Notes under the pieces: generated by a model
The model's input: the letters and a program-made list of their open reading frames with translations, nothing else
What the model was told of the DNA's origin: nothing
Database searches by the model: none
Position numbers and translations under genes: made by a program
Origin: Schistosoma haematobium
Lineage: Eukaryota > Platyhelminthes > Trematoda > Strigeidida > Schistosomatidae
Assembly (NCBI RefSeq): GCF_000699445.3
Contig: NC_067199.1
Span: 31,914,902 to 31,978,901 of the forward strand
Direction: 5' to 3'
Length of the DNA stretch: 64,000 bases
Part shown: positions 24,306 through 51,450 of the stretch, piece after piece
How the letters are laid out: the number at the start of each line of letters is the position of its first letter
Numbering within the stretch: position 1 is the stretch's first letter

Positions 24306-25774
24306 ATAAGGTATAACAAATTTTGTATTGTGCTAATTTTAAATACAGATTGCGTATACGTATAAATGTTATTCGAATAGTTTTCATACCCTATTAACAT
24401 GGTGTAACATTTTCTTTGACGTAGTCAAATTTTCGTTTTATTGTTTGACCTTATTAGGATATTAAGTCTCTCTATTACACTGTTATTTGTTATGATGATA
24501 TCTGTACTGCATATTATTTGTTGTTTAGATAAAATTGTATTACATTCACTCCTCACATTACCCTTGAATTTGATTGCTTATGAATAGAATGTACTATAAA
24601 ATGCTATAAGTAGTAAGTTTCTAGAAGAAAATGTATGTTAGGTGAAATAGGTTTTGTCTTATAGCTAACAACTAAACATTTGTAATATAGAAATTCATTA
24701 GTATCATATTTTAAATATCATGTCGTTCAAAATACAAGGTTTACAGTTTACAGACTGTGATAATCCACCTTTAAATAGGTTAATGCATTTCATTTGAACA
24801 GAAATAAATAAGATTTTTTATAAAACTTTATACAGATCTTTTTATAGAGTTTATCATTTACCTATGACTACTAAATAGTTCATTATTAATAGTAAGAAAA
24901 GATATTATCTTAGGAAGCAATATTTAGATAATTAGTTTGAAATTATACATTTTCAATAAAGCTAATTGATCTTAGACAAGTGTTTATCGCTTTCTGTAAA
25001 CAGTAATGTATAGAGATCTTAACCACAATAATAATTATTATTAAAGCCATTTCGCTAATAAATCATAAGAGTTTTGTACGTAATGAACATTAAGTCCTAA
25101 ATTAGTAAACATTCTTCATGGGTTACATGAGATATGATCAACCAAATCTTCGAATGGTTGTTAACTTTTATCAATTACTTTGTTAGTTGACTGTGCTATA
25201 CTGACCAATTTTAAGAGCATTCTGATCTATGAGCTGAGAAGCTGGTATAGGTGTAGATACGATGTTTTCTAGATATTTTGTGTAAAGGTTATTTCATGTT
25301 TATGTGATTAATATTACGAGTCACGTGTTTGACACAATTTGGATCATTATCTCTATTCTTTTATGTATAACTTAAAACATGTTAAAATGTTTATCCTTGT
25401 TTACTCTGATATAAGTAATTGTACATTAATTCAAATACTTGTATCATGATAATAATATTTAGAAAACATTAACATAAACAACGAAATGGCTTTGCCCTTT
25501 TATCATTTTTGCATATGACCTTAAGAAATTCATAATAAAATTTCTAGGTTTGTTGATGAAAATATATTGGATAGTGCCAATAATAGTTTTATTATCAGAA
25601 CTTTTAATTTCATTCGAAAAATATTATTGTGATTGGTTAGCTTGTTTGTTGTTTAGCTGTAAAGTAACTCCAAACATAAGGCAGGATCGAATATTGAAAT
25701 TCAAATACTAAACAAAATAGTACAGTTTGCTAATATCTTTTAAGGGTTTAGGAAGTGGAAACTTGACAAAATCA
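24306..25774. other. Intergenic AT-rich DNA
   Basis: No open frame, RNA gene or repeat recognised. Confidence 0.4.
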
Positions 25775-26110
25775 TCGTATCCATGACCCCACCCCCGGCG
25801 AGATTCGAACCCAGGACCTATCAGTCTTGCGCGCGAGAGCTTAACCATCAGACCACTGAGCTGACTGCCATCCAAAGGTGTTAATGTCTAACTTCAACCA
25901 ATCCACGAAATTGCACTACCGTACACTACTGTCTTCAGTGAGTTGATATCTCACAACAGACCTGGCTGAACTCCACTGGTAACGGCTTCTTACTAGAACT
26001 CCAGGAAATGCCTCTTGAAGTCAGTCACTAGTGAGCAGTTGATTATTATTAGAAGGGGTTTTGTGGAGATTTTTAGAAATTTGAATAGTTGAAATCATGA
26101 TTGAACGCAC
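25775..26110 (-). repeat. tRNA-like short repeat (SINE), body and tRNA head, no hammerhead
   Basis: On the minus strand a pol III A-box-like TGGTCTGATGG (25845-25855) and a B-box-like GGTTCGAATCT (25801-25811) are spaced as in tRNA genes, inside a CAGTGGTCTGATGGTTAAG context. Upstream (26000-26100, minus sense) lies the unit's tail sequence (ATCTCCACAAAACCCCTTCT) followed by the body seen also at 36700-36900. The copy stops just after GTCATGGATA, before the hammerhead part. Confidence 0.85.
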
Positions 26111-27530
26111 AAAAAGTTGATCTGGCTAAACATGCCTTCAAATTAACTCGAAGTAAGACTTAAATTACTGGTATATGCACCTAGTGATAAGGGCGAAACA
26201 TAAGAATGATCGTTTAAAGTTGTAGAGTATTTTTAAAGTTATTTTACGTATTAGATAAATATTCATCATGCCAAAAAAGTTTCTCATTTTGTTATTTACT
26301 TAGATATTTAGCGGAAAAATCTGTGTAAGTTAAAGGATATTTGCCTTGAAAAATAAGACCATTTAGAGAACAATCAAAAATGATGGATCTGTAGTTGTTA
26401 TCACTTAGACGAAGACTCGTCAGGAATATGGGTTGACAATGGCTATTAGGATTAAAACCATAACATTCAGAACTCATGGCTAAGGGCTTCAGTTGCAATC
26501 AATAAACCGGAGTCCACCAGTCACTGTTTACAAATCCAGTCAATCAGTGTTGTTAATAAATTAATATCTCACTATTGATTTGGTTGACTTTGTCATAGTT
26601 CACCGCTAAAAAGTTCAGTAAACCCATCTTAAATCTATTTACTGACGAATATAGGACTATTACTTACTCAAATATCTTATGAAGTATAGACCATTAGATT
26701 CTGTCATAATGTTTCAAGGTTATCTTGCTTACCAAAAGTTTGAAGAATGTTCGGATTTATCCCATTTGGGCTTTTGAATGAATACTATTAAGATGTTTCA
26801 AACAGTGATGATATATACATTTAGTACTCTATGGGCTACAGTAGTTTGTTTATCTATATCAATTCATATATAGAGCCAATATTGAATAGAGTTTGTAACA
26901 AACTTGCAAAAATAAAACGTTTTAAAATCATTTTTCTCCGAAAAAATTCACTTTTTAATTCTCCTTAATATTTTAATAGGACAGAGAAAAAGGATTGAGA
27001 AGTATGAATACATATATATGTATAGTATTAATAATGTTTATGTAAGCATAAGAAAAAACAAAACAATCATCACTATTAAAATCGTTTGGTTCAGTTAAGC
27101 AATTATTACAATTAATTAAAACCAATCAATTTAAGCAGTTTAGTGAAGACGACGACGACGACGACAGAGAAGAAGAACAATCAGAAAATGTTATCACTAT
27201 CCATTTACTATTAGAAATTATGTTAATGCTATTTGTTTGTTTATTCTCAAAAATATATATAATTACTAGTATTTATGTATATATATATATTACTAGTATG
27301 GCTATTCATAAAAATGAGATTTCTTTGGATGATAGCATTAATAATAATAATAATAATCAAAAGTGAAACTGATACCATTTCTGTTGATAACTACTATGAA
27401 AAGGTGAAAAATGTGAATGAAATTGATTATGTTTTGTTTTTTTGCTTTCATGGTTGATAAGAATGATTATGATAATGTTAAAGAAAAGAAGATAATGTAA
27501 AACAAAGATGATATTGAAAATTTATTTCAT
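26111..27530. other. 3' flank of the Kunitz gene, no gene seen
   Basis: AT-rich; contains a short (GAC)n run at 27148-27165. The open frames here are short and unsupported. Confidence 0.4.
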
Positions 27531-42352
<14,822 letters not shown>

Positions 42353-42359
42353 CGACCTA

Positions 42360-43008
42360 AATGTAACAATCAACAGAAGATGTTTTCAGTAGTCATTCAT
42401 CTATCATTTCACAAGGTAAACCATCTTTATATAATTTTAGTTCTCAAATATAATGATTGGTAACGTTCAAACAATCATCATAAGCAAATATGTTCAGTTT
42501 TATGTGTTTTAAATGAAATAGGTAAAACTTTGGAACTTAACCTGTCCTAGTACAACAACATACAAAAACTATCTAATATAAACTATTCAAGCATTTAAAA
42601 GCTACTGAATGGCTGAATTAATTCTAAACAAAGAAAAACTGGTGTTAGCATTTTTTGTTGTTGTTGGCTAAAAGCCAATAAAAATTGCATTTTTATTGTG
42701 CGCAAAATAATTTACTTTTGTTTACCACAAATCCGTACTATTAATTATGGGTAAAAAAATATTCCGTTTATGCATTTTCCCTTCGTAACTAAAATACATA
42801 TATCTGTTTCTTTATTTATTTTGAAAAAAAGAAACGAAACATTAGTTTACATCATATAATATTAAGAGAGATGAATATTGGTTAAACGATAAAAAACAAA
42901 CAAATCATAAACCATCTTGTTTTATTCTAACTGTATATTCTGGCCATTTTAAACAGCTAGAGAAAACGATGTATATATATATCATTAAAGCTCAACATAA
43001 TGTTTTTA
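42360..43008. other. Upstream region of the Kunitz gene
   Basis: 5' flank or 5' UTR intron of the minus-strand gene. No further exon with fitting phase was found; the acceptor just before the ATG points to splicing from an exon or leader not seen here. Confidence 0.35.
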
Positions 43009-43250
43009 TCAGAAGGGGTTTTGTGCAGATTTTAATAATTTAATAGTTGAATTCATGAGTCAATTAAATCTAGACCACTATAGAAAACCTTGAAGCACTG
43101 GACAGTCGTTTCGTCCTAGTATGAGGTGGTGCAGGATCATGGATATACACTGCTGAGGAGTCCTATATATGGACAAAACGGCCGTCCAGTGCTTTTAGGT
43201 TTTTTTAATGGAGATCTAGCTTCAAATGACTCATGAACTCATCTGTACAA
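43009..43250. repeat. Fold-back pair of hammerhead repeats
   Basis: Left arm 43009-43130 (minus sense) ends outward in CAAAACCCCTTCTGATA and carries only the 3' half of the ribozyme (GGACGAAACGACTGTCCAGTG). Right arm 43135-43245 (plus sense) carries a whole hammerhead block. The tRNA-like part is missing between them. Confidence 0.85.
43148..43191 (+). ncRNA. Hammerhead-like sequence with G12 changed to A
   Basis: Stem I CACTG/CAGTG, CTGAGGA, stem II GTCC/GGAC, stem III and the GTC triplet are perfect. The GAAA box reads AAAA, so the catalytic G12 is lost. Predicted inactive. Confidence 0.65.
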
Positions 43251-44157
43251 TGCTTTTATCAAAATACTGACTTGAAATTTACAAAAACAGTTAAAGCAGT
43301 TATCAAATTAATTTAACGATGTTGATTAAAAAATTGGTAAAACTGTGTTCTCTGATCACTTTGACAAAAAATAATCTAGCTTATAAGTAGTTTACTTTAT
43401 TACAAAAAAGTCTCCTAGTAAGGATAAATTCATTGTAAAATAGAAGTTACTTATTGAAATACTATTAACAACTATTATACATTGCAGAAATACTTGTACT
43501 TCACTATATATTTCAATATAACACTTAAGTTATTCAGTTGAAGTTTTATAAGATACTGATTATTAACAAGTAAAGATAACTGTTCTCTTTCACTGTTGAA
43601 TAAATTTCAATCTCTAGGATTCAAGAAATTCCTTTTCACTGAGTGTGTCGGTACTGCATATATATGTGTAGATCGTTATTTGAAATGAGTGAAATTATGG
43701 TCTCAAAGTGCATAACCAATCATCAAAATAAAATTGAGTTTAATTTAGTTAAATTCACAATACTTAGGTGTAGTTACTCTTGAGATGGCACAATGTTGCT
43801 GTATTAGACTTGATCAAGTGTATGCTTGTACTGACAAGCAGAATTATTTATATGAAAAAATTCTGTAAATCAATTTACAAACTTCGTTGGATCAAGTATC
43901 CCTGGTAAGCTCGCAGAAAGTTATGAATTCTTGATTAAAAGTAGTCAAGTGGACGGTTCATAACTTTAGTCTATGATAATAATATATATTATATTGAGAT
44001 TCATTAAACATATTTGAAGGGTTACAATTATCTCTTAATCCTCCCTACTATTTTAAAATAAAAACCTTTTTTAATCTTGCAAGATCAAAAATTTCGAAGC
44101 CATATCCTCGTAATTTTGTGGAAAATCAAGTATTTCCAAATTACATACAATAGTTAT

Positions 44158-44310
44158 TAGTTGAATTCATGAGTCAATTAAACTCCTCAGAAATGCGCTG
44201 AGGAGTTCCAAAACGGTCGTCCAGCGTTTCCAGGTTTTCCATGACGGTCTAGCTTTAATTGATTCATGAATTCAACTACTAAATGACTAAAATATCCACA
44301 AAACCTTCCT
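44158..44310. repeat. Short fold-back hammerhead repeat, core deleted
   Basis: Outer arms of about 24 bp (44158-44185 and 44256-44282) pair with one mismatch. An inner hairpin AACTCCTCAG/CTGAGGAGTT (10 bp, 7-base loop) sits at the centre. The right arm lacks the stem II/GAAA part. Predicted inactive. Confidence 0.8.
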
Positions 44311-45409
44311 CGGAATATGATTTATGTTCATTTATGCACATTCATTTTTACTACCTTTATTCACGTAGTAGGAGCTTAAAAATTACAAATGAAAACTGGT
44401 GTATGCAGTTTTATCTTGTAAAATACTAACCTGATTTATAGATTATGTACCTCTGAATTATATTTATAGAAGTATATCTATTGAAAATGCCATACTTTTC
44501 AATGGGAAAAAAGAAGTGACTGATTAAAAATGGCATAGATAAACATTTAAACAGAGTAAAATAAGTATTAGTGGACTAAGAAAATACTGTTTGGAGGAAC
44601 ATCAATGTAATTAGTTTTGGTTTTTGTCGCTTAAATAATGACAACCGCTAATTTCTATCACATACTTAAATTTTATCAAAAAGCCTACAATGTGTTGTAC
44701 AATTGACGAAGAAACTGTCACTTGACTTCATAAAAAGGCTCCATTTATTGTTGTGCTCATTCTTATCTCTTTTTATTATTTGGTACTTAAATGACAGAAA
44801 AGTAAAAAAATATCGCTTTTAAAACCGTTTCTTTTGAATCACAAAATAAGTGGATAGTTGAATAACTTAAACAGAAATTTTTTACTTACTACGGAGTAAT
44901 AACATATCAGCTATTTATAATGGAAATTAAATTTAAAATACTTAAAGATTTAACTGTTACTATGTAGTGGAATTGTTAAAATAATGTTGTAGAGTATGAC
45001 TTTTCAGATGACAATACCGATATTTATGTGAACATCTAGCTATACCAAATGAGCTTTCGTGCAGAAAACTACAAATAACAAGCAATTACGAAATTAAGAA
45101 CTTTATAGGTTATTTAAAACAATAATTCAACGATTCCCATCTATTTATGGTGTGTGTTCAACTGTAGTTAGTTTCTTCACTATTGTCTTTGCGTTACATC
45201 AGCTTGTGTGTACTTTGTATCAGACTTTCGTATAGATTTGCCACATTATAGTTTCGGTATCGAAATTCACATATAGGTCAAACAGAAGTATTATTCAGAA
45301 TCTGAGTTTAAACTATGTAATATTATTTTGTGAGGTTGGAACTGAAAATGTCTAACAGCATAAGGGCACTTATTACAGAGTAAATCAAAAACTTCAGTTA
45401 GACGGTTGT

Positions 45410-45525
45410 CTAGCTACTATTCATCGAATACTTGACAACGAAAATTCTGGCGTTCGAACTTCACAAATAAGACGAAAAGCGCGTCCTGAATTCTACCGCT
45501 AGCCAGTATCCATCTTTGCTTAATT
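45410..45525 (+). repeat. SMalpha-type repeat fragment
   Basis: GTTCGAACTT (B-box-like), then only the 3' half of the hammerhead (AATAAGACGAAAAGCGCGTC) and the GCTAGCCAGTATCCATCTTT block of the family. Confidence 0.6.
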
Positions 45526-45631
45526 GTACCAACGTAGAAAAACATCCATTAATTATCAAAACTCTTGTTTGTCTTTAGAAATAAAACTAAATAAATGAAC
45601 ATTTCGCTATTTAATCTTTTTTATTAATATC

Positions 45632-45795
45632 AGAGTGGTTTTGTGGATATTATTGTGATTTTAATAGTTGAGATCATGATTCAATTGAAGCTAAATCAGC
45701 ATGAAAAACCTGGAAGCACTGCACGGCCGTTTCGTCCCACCATGGGACTCCTCAGCAGTGCTCATCCACGATCCTGCCTCGCTAGATTTTATTAC
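45632..45795 (-). repeat. tRNA-less hammerhead repeat, single arm
   Basis: Minus-sense arm with tail (CCACAAAACCACTCTG outward) and a hammerhead at 45716-45761. The head breaks off after GGATCGTGGATGAGCACTG in minus sense. Confidence 0.8.
45716..45761 (-). ncRNA. Hammerhead intact except for the cleavage base (C17 to G)
   Basis: Stem I of 6-7 bp (AGCACTG/CAGTGCT), CTGAGGA, a 5-bp stem II (GTCCC/GGGAC), GAAA and stem III are all perfect. The triplet reads GTG instead of GTC. G at position 17 is the one base the family does not cleave after. Confidence 0.7.
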
Positions 45796-45999
45796 GTCAA
45801 ATATTCCAGTATTTTTGAAAAATATTTATTCTCATAAGCATGTCAAGGTCATTAAAAAGACCACACTACATGTTTTAGGGGAATTCACAAAACTCTATAG
45901 TTCACCTTATTTCAAAATAACTTTGAATTTACACAATTATCAAGCACTATGAGATCGAATGGTTTGATTTATAAAGATAATTGAAAAGCAGCTTCTCTA

Positions 46000-47160
46000 A
46001 TGATTACTTTTACTAAATCACTTTTGTTTCTCATTAATCTGTTTTGCTACTTCATTTCTACTGCTTCTCAAAACAGTGTATTTTCACGTCAGGTTAAGAG
46101 GGTCAAGTATGGTAAAAATGACCATAGGAAATAACAAGCAGTTTACCGAAATTCAGAACTGGTTTTTATTCATAGGAACCACAGAAGTCTGTCTAGCCTT
46201 ATTATAATTCAAAGAATTCTCCAAAATGTTTAAAGTCTAATCCAACATCTTAAGTTCTTACAGATAGGCCAAAATTATCATCGTTATCATTATGAACACT
46301 TATTGGCTGTTACTCCATTGTCCCACAAAAATTCATGTGATATAACAACAAGCTATAAGAACTGATGACTAAAATTTTTGTAAGATACTCACCTAATTAG
46401 TATTAATTGGCCGGTTTTTTATATTTGAACTGACTTCTAATACCGTTGTTTGTAATCCATTTATTTCTGATCTAAAAAAAAGTAAACTGAACAGCTTTTT
46501 TTTACAAAGGTACAGACTAATAATTTACATTTACGTTATACTTGGTAGTATATATAGATATATGGATGTACCCTTAGTTTATGTATATGTCTATAGGCAC
46601 TATAATCATATTTTGTATTGGGCAATTCACTACTAGCCATTCATGCACAATTAACTGTAAAAATACCGGTTATATTGAATTACAAACTTAGTAAGCTGAC
46701 ACGTGATGCTTAGTTTAACACAGATGATTAGTATACATTGGTCTACACTAAATGACCCATAAATTTATGTACGTGTGTGTAAATGCCAAATCGAAGTTTT
46801 TCTGGACACATTGAGTGAATAGTGTGCTACGTTTCCTATATTTCATCCAATATTATTTACAAGTTGGAATTTAACCTTTACATTGAGGTTAATTTCTATT
46901 ATAGGGAGAAAGAAATTATTTTCAGGGCAAAGAAAATTGTTTTACAACATTTCAGATAACAACAGTTTAATAGAAATATTGACAATGAACTATTAAGTAG
47001 GTAATTTGATCATAAATACAAATTTATTTATGATTTCGAATGAAACATACTGATAGTACAAGATTTCTTTTGCATCATAGATCATGTTTATCTAGAGTGA
47101 TGTGAATAATGTGAAAGTAAGTTTCAGCACTGATAAAAAAATGTGAACATATGACGGTAT
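46000..47160. other. Intergenic AT-rich DNA
   Basis: No open frame, RNA gene or repeat recognised. Confidence 0.4.
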
Positions 47161-47164
47161 TTTT

Positions 47165-49820
47165 ATTCTGCACTACTACTACTACTTACACCTGTTACTC
47201 CTCGTGAAGGAGCATAGGTCGCTCACCAGCATTCTCCATCCAACCCTGTCCTGGGCAATCCTTTCCAGCTCCTTCCAGTTGTAATTCATCCTTTTCATAT
47301 CTGCTTCTATTATCCGACGTAACGTGTTCTTTGGCCTTCCTCTTTTCCGCTTCCCTTCAGGATTCCAAGTTAGAGCTTGCCTCGTGAGGCAGTTTGACGG
47401 TTTGCGTAATGTATGTCCTATCCATTTCCATCGTCTTTTCCTAATTTCCTCTTCAGCTGGAAGTTGGTTTGTTCTCTCCCACACAAGGCTATTGCTGATG
47501 GTATCCGGCCAATGGATGTTGAGTATCTTGCGTAGACAGCTATTTATAAATACTTGTACTTTCTTGATTGTGGTTGTTGTAGTTCTCCAAGTTTCAGCTC
47601 CATACAGTAGAATTGCCTTGACGTTCGTATTGAAGATTCTCACTTTGATATTGGTTGAAAGTTGTTTTGAGTTCCATATGTTCTTCAATTGTAGGAATGC
47701 GGCCCTTGCTTTGCCAATCCTCGCCTTTACGTCTGCATCTGAACCTCCATGTCTATCGACGATGCTTCCCAGATATGTGAAGGATTCTACATCTTCCAGA
47801 GTTTCGCCATCAAGGGTGATTGGATTGCTGTTCTCCGCTTTGAATTTGAGGACCTTGGTTTTCCCTTTGTGTATACTGAGGCCTACTGATGCAGAGACTG
47901 CTGCTACATTGGCTGTCTTTATCTGAATCTGTTCACGTGTACGTGATAGGAGGGCTAGGTCATCTGCGAAGTCCAGATCGTCTAATTGGTTCTGAGCTGT
48001 CCATTGTATTCCGTGTTTTCCTTCAGATGTCGAGGTCTTCATAATCCAGTCGACCACCAGAAGAAAGAGGAAGGGAGAGAGTAAACAGCCTTGTCTGACT
48101 CCGGTCCTTACTTGGAATGCATCTGTCAGCTGTCCTCCATGCACTACTTTGCACTGTAGTCCGTCGTATGAGTTCCGGATAATATTGACAATCTTCTCAG
48201 GAACTCCGTAGTGTCGAAGAAGTTTCCATAATGTCCTCCTATCTACACTGTCGAATGCCTTTTCATAATCAATGAAGTTGATGTATAGTGATGAGTTCCA
48301 CTCAACTGATTGTTCGACGATGATCCGTAGTGTTGCAATTTGGTCTGTGCACGACCGATCCTTTCGGAATCCAGCTTGTTGATCTCGAAGTTGGGCATCT
48401 ACTGCATCCTTCATCCGGTTCAGCAACACTCTGTTGAAGACTTTCCCTGGTATTGACAGTAGTGTAATGCCTCTGTAGTTTTCACATTTGCTCAGATCTC
48501 CTTTCTTTGGAATCTTGATGAGGTGTCCTTCTTTCCAGTCCATTGGCACTTGTTCCTCCTCCCAAATCTTTTTGAATAGAGGGTAAAGCATGCTTGTGGT
48601 TACTTCGACGTCTGATTTCAGTGCTTCAGCTGGTATGTTGTCGGGTCCTGCTGCTTTCCCGTTCTTGATTTGTCTGACGGCCATTCCAATTTCTTCCGTC
48701 GTTGGTGGGTTGACATCTATAGGAAGATCTGTGTGTGCTACTTCGATGTTCGGTGGATTCATTGGAGCCGGCCTATTCAGGAGTTCCTCGAAGTATTCTA
48801 CCCATCTGTTTCGCTGTTGTTGAATTTCAGTGATTGGCTTGCCTTCTTTGTCTTTGACCGGCCTCTCTGGTTTACTGTATTTCCCTGATAGTTTCTTCGT
48901 TGTATCGTAGAGCTGTTTCATATTTCCTTCTCTAGCAGCTTTTTCCGCCATCGTTGCTAGTTCTTCCACATATTTCTGCTTGTCGGCTTTAATGCTCTTC
49001 TTCACTTGCTTGTTTGCTTCCATGTACTCAGCTTGTGCTTGGACTTTCTCTGTTCGTGTTCGGCTGTTGATAATTGCTGTCTTCTTGTTCTTCCTTTCTT
49101 TGATCTTGTCCAGTGTTTCTATAGAGATCCATTCCTTATGATGGTGTTTCTTTAGGCCCAGAACCTCTTGACACGTTGAAGTCAATGTTTCTTTGATGCC
49201 TTTCCAGTTGTCCTCCATAGTAGTTTCTTCTTCCTTCAGTAGATCTTGAAAGGCTTGGAATCTGTTGTTGAGAGCTATCTTGAATTCATTGAGTTTGTCA
49301 GTATCTCGAAGGAAGGCTGTATTGAACCTTTGTAGTGCTGTTTGTCCACTTGTCCAGTTCTTTTTTAGCTTCAGTTTTAAATTGGCTACAACTAGGTGGT
49401 GATCTGAAGCTACGTCAGCTCCTCTCCTGGTTCTCACATCTTCCATTGTCCTTCGGAATTTTTTGTTGATGCAAATATGGTCTATCTGGTTCTCTGTAGT
49501 GTGGTCCGGTGAGATCCATGTAGCCTTGTGTATACGTTTGTGTGGAAATATTGTGCCTCCTATGACTAATTTGTTGAATGCACACAAATTTGCAAATCTT
49601 TCTCCATTTTCGTTTCTCTCTCCCAGTTCATGTCGTCCCATAATATCTTCATATCCAGTGTTGTCTATTCCGACCTTGGCATTTAGATCTCCCATCAGAA
49701 TGGTGAGGTCGTTTCTTGGGCACTTCTCTATGATTGACTGCAGCCGCTCGTAGAACTGATCTTTAATGTCGTCGTTGCTACCATTGGTGGGTGCATAACA
49801 TTGGATAATATTCATCATGT
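47165..49820 (-). mobile_element. RTE-clade non-LTR retrotransposon, 5'-truncated, frame intact
   Basis: Minus-strand element covering most of the coding region and ending in a short (AGT)n tail after the stop (plus-strand CTACTACTACTACTT at 47170-47185), the kind of short-repeat tail typical of RTE elements. The 5' edge at about 49820 falls inside the endonuclease domain, where AT-rich unrelated sequence begins. No convincing target-site duplication was seen. Confidence 0.9.
47182..49818 (-). CDS. RTE endonuclease/reverse transcriptase polyprotein, N-terminally truncated (878 codons)
   Basis: One open frame. It has the C-terminal half of an APE-type endonuclease ([48 protein letters not shown]), a linker, then reverse transcriptase with [19 protein letters not shown], motif [34 protein letters not shown] and motif [11 protein letters not shown]. 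The C-terminal region ends in [14 protein letters not shown] and [15 protein letters not shown]. The product would copy element RNA by target-primed reverse transcription, but the first half of the nuclease is missing, so this copy is probably not autonomous. Absence of stops over 2.6 kb indicates recent insertion. The start at 49818 is simply the first Met after the truncation. Confidence 0.93.
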   Translation of the reverse strand: MMNIIQCYAPTNGSNDDIKDQFYERLQSIIEKCPRNDLTILMGDLNAKVGIDNTGYEDIMGRHELGERNENGERFANLCAFNKLVIGGTIFPHKRIHKATWISPDHTTENQIDHICINKKFRRTMEDVRTRRGADVASDHHLVVANLKLKLKKNWTSGQTALQRFNTAFLRDTDKLNEFKIALNNRFQAFQDLLKEEETTMEDNWKGIKETLTSTCQEVLGLKKHHHKEWISIETLDKIKERKNKKTAIINSRTRTEKVQAQAEYMEANKQVKKSIKADKQKYVEELATMAEKAAREGNMKQLYDTTKKLSGKYSKPERPVKDKEGKPITEIQQQRNRWVEYFEELLNRPAPMNPPNIEVAHTDLPIDVNPPTTEEIGMAVRQIKNGKAAGPDNIPAEALKSDVEVTTSMLYPLFKKIWEEEQVPMDWKEGHLIKIPKKGDLSKCENYRGITLLSIPGKVFNRVLLNRMKDAVDAQLRDQQAGFRKDRSCTDQIATLRIIVEQSVEWNSSLYINFIDYEKAFDSVDRRTLWKLLRHYGVPEKIVNIIRNSYDGLQCKVVHGGQLTDAFQVRTGVRQGCLLSPFLFLLVVDWIMKTSTSEGKHGIQWTAQNQLDDLDFADDLALLSRTREQIQIKTANVAAVSASVGLSIHKGKTKVLKFKAENSNPITLDGETLEDVESFTYLGSIVDRHGGSDADVKARIGKARAAFLQLKNIWNSKQLSTNIKVRIFNTNVKAILLYGAETWRTTTTTIKKVQVFINSCLRKILNIHWPDTISNSLVWERTNQLPAEEEIRKRRWKWIGHTLRKPSNCLTRQALTWNPEGKRKRGRPKNTLRRIIEADMKRMNYNWKELERIAQDRVGWRMLVSDLCSFTRSNRCK

Positions 49821-49989
49821 AATAAATAAGAAGATATTGACAAACTTTTTTAATAATTAGTTGTATATGATTTAAGCAATTAGTGAATAGAAAATGAAGT
49901 TATGAATTTAAGGGCTTATTGATGTTTACATGTTTCCAAATGCTAAGATTGGTATTACTTATATAGAAAATTTAAGCGAATAGTATTGT
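49821..49989. other. Spacer, nothing recognised
   Basis: AT-rich DNA between the RTE element and the next short repeat. Confidence 0.3.
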
Positions 49990-50200
49990 GTTCGAGTCCC
50001 AGATTGAACATGAACTCTGAAATGCGTGTACATTCAGCTGCTGTGTCCCGAATAGAAGGAAACGTGCTTCCTGGATTCCACTGCTAGCCACTATCCATCT
50101 TTGTTTATAAAGCTTGTGACTTAAGGCAATATCGAAGCAGTCCGCACAGGATGCACATATGCCAACAAGAGACTGATCAATTGCAGTCTTAAATAATTCA
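49990..50200 (+). repeat. SMalpha-type repeat in normal order, ribozyme decayed
   Basis: B-box-like GTTCGAGTCCC at about 49992, a hammerhead block (CAGCTGCTGTGTCCC, GAAGGAAACGTGCTTCC), GGATTCCACTGCTAGCCACT and tail to about 50200. The core reads CTGCTGT rather than CTGATGA. Useful as the uninverted reference order for this family. Confidence 0.8.
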
Positions 50201-51261
50201 TGTTTTTATCATTTTTAATAATATCTAATTAAACAAAAGATGGTAATTAACTCTCAAAACTGATGGTATGTAGATAGTATGTTTCAGTCATAGTATATAC
50301 ATTATTTCTTTATATTAATACTTAATACTGTATTTCATAGCTCAACAATATCCTACATACTTTTCATAAAGTTGATGACATTTTGGATATTGAATCGTGG
50401 TATATTATGAATTCTTTTATTTACCATTTCCTATATTCGAGAATAACTAGTAGTATACTGATAGTTAATTAAATTGTGTTGATAATAATTCCAACTGGAA
50501 ATTCGGTACAATTACTAATTGTTGTAAATTTATTTGGCTTTCTGAAATTTGATGATTCATTGTTGATATTCTTCTGTATTCGAAATAAAGATGACGAAAT
50601 GTTTTTGCTTATAACAAAGTTAATATTATTACTGTTAGATGTGTATAAAAGACCAGTTATTTTATGAATGTACTACATAGTTGTCATTACTAAACATAGT
50701 AACTGTACATTATAAAAACAGACATTTCAGAACCTATTCTCGTATTCATTTACTTTATACTAGTCATTCAAATAACTATAATGGAATGTAATCTTACTTC
50801 AATTTGTGTCATTATCTAATTGAAGAATGCATCAACTAATGGATAGCGCAAACATAACAACTGTCTTTTTTACCATAATACAAATGTTGTTTAAATGCAG
50901 TTATTTGCATCATTTCAATCTTTCATGGAATGAAGTATAAACTATTAGACATTACGTTTTATTAGGAATGCGTATTATATAGAAATCGGATTCAAGATAA
51001 CATTTGTGCATGTGTTTTAGTTAGTTGTGTGCGTGTGAATCAGCCGGTAAAAAGGTTGCAACAATGTTTAGTTAAAATAAAGAATAAATCCCAACTAGAT
51101 TCTATTTTTAGGTTAGTGTTTTTCTGCGTATAAACTGAAGGTAAACTTTTTGATATTCCGATTTAGAAGCAAAATTTTTGTGTATATATACACTTCTAGA
51201 GAAATCACAATTCATATTCTGGATAAGGGCATAATATATCTGTACAATTTTAACAGTTTGA
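50201..51261. other. Intergenic AT-rich DNA
   Basis: No gene or repeat recognised. Confidence 0.4.
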
Positions 51262-51450
51262 AACGTTAGTTGATTTAGGCTAGACCACCATTGAAAACCT
51301 GGAAGCCTCAAATGAGCGTTTTGCCCTATTATGGGACTCCTCATGTATGCACACCCACGGTTCCTCACATGGGACTTGAACCCAAGACTCTTTACTCCTA
51401 GGCCACGTGGTCGAAACCCGACGATGTAAATATCCAACTTCAATCAATCT
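51262..51450 (-). repeat. tRNA-like hammerhead repeat, decayed single copy
   Basis: The minus strand shows an A-box region GACCACGTGGCCTAGGAG, B-box-like GGGTTCAAGTCCC, then ATGAGGAGTCCCATAATAGG and GCAAAACGC, and the family's GCTTCCAGGTTTTCAATGG. The ribozyme 5' side (ACTGCTGA) is altered, so inactive. Confidence 0.7.

Noticed and set aside
47324..47926. 200-codon plus-strand frame, and others at 48590, 48670 and 49463
   Set aside because: Shadows of the RTE minus-strand frame; no domain of their own.
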